Program-made: the position numbers and the translations under genes
NCBI GenBank assembly: GCA_018396635.1
Contig: JAGTQE010000009.1
Span: 1 to 54,123, forward strand
DNA: 54,123 nt
Direction of reading: 5' to 3'
Source of the DNA: Candidatus Bathyarchaeota archaeon
GTDB taxonomy: Archaea > Thermoproteota > Bathyarchaeia > Bathyarchaeales > DTEX01
The notes under the pieces: generated by a model
The model's database searches: none
The model's input: only the letters and a program-made list of their open reading frames with translations
What the model was told of the DNA's origin: nothing
In this document: positions 53,063 to 54,123 of the stretch, in pieces
How positions within the stretch are numbered: position 1 is the first letter of the stretch
How the letters are laid out: each line of letters begins with the position of its first letter

Positions 53063-53893
53063 CTAAACGTCTTCTATGCTGACTTTAACGGCGTCGCCCT
53101 CAATCCTTCCAATTATTAGCTGGCCGCTCCTAAGCGGCCTCCAATCCTCATCATCATTAGTCCTCTCAGACGCCACAATAAGCCTATCTCCATCCGCTAC
53201 GTAAACCATCCGCATAGCTGGGCTATCCCTATAACATAGAGTTCTCATAGACCCATCCAGATTCTCATCATATTTACAGTAGGCATATAGGCATACGCCA
53301 TCGCTAAATACTATATTTAAGCCTATATAGGGCCTATTCTTATTAGGGTGCCTTTCACGCACCTCACGCCAAACCCTCCATAGGTCCTCCTCAAAATTTC
53401 TCAGAGCCTCTTTTAGGCTTCTCCCCTCGCAGATCTCCTTAACTATATACCAGAAGTAGACCTCGCTATCATTTAAACCCCTTATCTTGAACCTCCATTC
53501 CCCAAGCATATTTGAGACTTCATCTGGTATCGTTATAGTGCCATTGTGGGCGAACAAATAGCTCTCATAGCTGAAGGGCTGTATATTCTCTATGGAGATG
53601 AGCCTCTCCTTAGGAAGCCCTCTAGGATTACTAGCCCTCCTAACGTGAGCCACAATTATATTAGATTTAACGCCCTCAACTATAGACTTAAAGCAATAAT
53701 ACTCCTCATATATCGGCCTCTCACTCCTAAAAACCCTTAAACATCCATCCTCATAGAAGCCTAAACCCCACCCATCACCCTGAAGCCTCAGTGGATCAGC
53801 TCTACTCTGAGCATAGAGCGAGCATGGATCGCTAAGCAAATACCTAACGGCATTAGAGGGCTTAGTCGAAACCATGCCAAAAAGCCTACACAT
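53063..53893 (-). CDS. Class II glutamine amidotransferase (YafJ/EgtC-like)
   Basis: The 276-residue protein begins MCRLFGM, placing the Ntn nucleophile cysteine at position 2. It has DGWGLGFYEDG, VAHVRRASNPRG, NIQPFSYESYLFAHNGTI (glutamine-binding and oxyanion region) and LNDSEVYFWYIV. It is a stand-alone glutaminase-type domain with no synthase domain attached. Its physiological acceptor is unknown. It lies upstream of the his operon in the same direction; that operon lacks hisH. A TATA-like CTTTAATAC (about 53920-53930) predicts a near-leaderless start. Confidence 0.88.
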   Translation of the reverse strand: MCRLFGMVSTKPSNAVRYLLSDPCSLYAQSRADPLRLQGDGWGLGFYEDGCLRVFRSERPIYEEYYCFKSIVEGVKSNIIVAHVRRASNPRGLPKERLISIENIQPFSYESYLFAHNGTITIPDEVSNMLGEWRFKIRGLNDSEVYFWYIVKEICEGRSLKEALRNFEEDLWRVWREVRERHPNKNRPYIGLNIVFSDGVCLYAYCKYDENLDGSMRTLCYRDSPAMRMVYVADGDRLIVASERTNDDEDWRPLRSGQLIIGRIEGDAVKVSIEDV

Positions 53894-54068
53894 AAAGCAT
53901 CAGAGACAAGTAAGATTTGGTTGTATTAAAGGTTTGTTGTGAAGGCGGGGAGAGGAGAGGGTAAGCCCGTATAATAGGCAAAAATAACGATAATAATGGA
54001 GGCAGCATAAAAAATAATTTTAAATTTAAATTCTAAAATAAGCACCACAAAAACACAAAAAAATAGTA

Positions 54069-54123
54069 TGGTGGGCCCGACCGGACTCGAACCGGCGACC
54101 CGCGGGTTATGAGCCCGCCGCTC
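54069..54123 (-). tRNA. tRNA-Met (CAT anticodon), 5' part outside the window
   Basis: On the minus strand the visible part reads anticodon stem-loop GCGGG-CTCATAA-CCCGC, variable GGGTC, T-arm GCCGG-TTCGAGT-CCGGT, acceptor CGGGCCC, discriminator A and encoded CCA (54069-54071). The GGG/CCC pairs in the anticodon stem are the initiator hallmark, so it may be initiator tRNA. Some archaeal elongator tRNA-Met genes share this stem, and the missing acceptor 5' strand prevents a decision. A T-rich run follows the 3' end. Confidence 0.9.

Overview
The window is archaeal chromosome, read with high confidence. It carries an archaeal-type 7S (SRP) RNA with a 5'/3' terminal helix, a tRNA-Thr with a canonical-position intron, a two-domain CDC48/VAT ATPase, a type II methionine aminopeptidase, archaeal inositol-1-phosphate synthase, ApgM-type phosphoglycerate mutase, AMP phosphorylase, a GHMP-type shikimate kinase and a CTP-type riboflavin kinase. 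Several genes have TATA boxes about 27 nt from the start codon, as in leaderless archaeal mRNAs. Ftr plus FwdB/FwdD indicate a tetrahydromethanopterin-linked C1 branch (archaeal Wood-Ljungdahl type), and no methanogenesis-specific gene is seen. The GC-rich stable RNAs in a much less GC-rich background suggest a thermophile. A Bathyarchaeia-like member of the Thermoproteota is my best guess; the class-level placement is inference.

Layout. 1-6.6 kb: tail of a probable membrane glycosyltransferase, tRNA-Thr, YbaK-type deacylase, CDC48, an F420-type luciferase-like oxidoreductase coupled to a thioredoxin, inositol-phosphate synthase, a DUF1028 protein and riboflavin kinase. 6.6-10.5 kb: an importer operon with one fused permease and two ATPases. 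10.5-17.6 kb: a PurF homologue without its catalytic cysteine, DUF47, a small basic protein, DUF1512, a membrane zinc ribbon, Map and a radical SAM protein. 17.7-23.7 kb: phosphofructokinase, a PflX-type radical SAM protein interrupted by a 538-residue intein, a membrane-anchored SagB-type nitroreductase with a small membrane partner, and an asparaginase-like hydrolase. 23.9-29.2 kb: AsnRS, fwdB-fwdD, ftr, a nucleotidyltransferase and a broken aspartic protease gene. 29.3-39.3 kb: ABC-2 exporter, site-2 protease, tRNA thiolase, SRP RNA, ApgM, AMP phosphorylase, SHMT and a winged-helix-like protein. 39.4-44.2 kb: aroD-aroE-aroK-aroA-aroC operon (minus strand). 44.3-45.7 kb: winged-helix regulator and a second thiolase. 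45.8-52.9 kb: his operon hisG-hisD-hisC-HAD-hisB-hisA-hisF-hisI (minus strand). 53-54.1 kb: a class II glutamine amidotransferase and a cut tRNA-Met.

How they fit. The aro and his blocks are tightly overlapped operons. The his block has a HAD phosphatase between hisC and hisB, exactly where the histidinol-phosphate phosphatase step falls, and lacks hisH and hisE. The most unusual signal is translational. At least three genes (luciferase-like oxidoreductase, second ABC ATPase, aroE) have no ATG, GTG or TTG that could yield a complete protein. They appear to begin at CTG, ATT and ATA, the first two behind strong Shine-Dalgarno sites and all three coupled to an upstream stop codon. Two more genes (the SagB partner and hisC) are possible cases. 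Other points worth a look are the intein with extra helix-turn-helix segments, the cysteine-less PurF, and inverted repeats in two divergent promoter regions.
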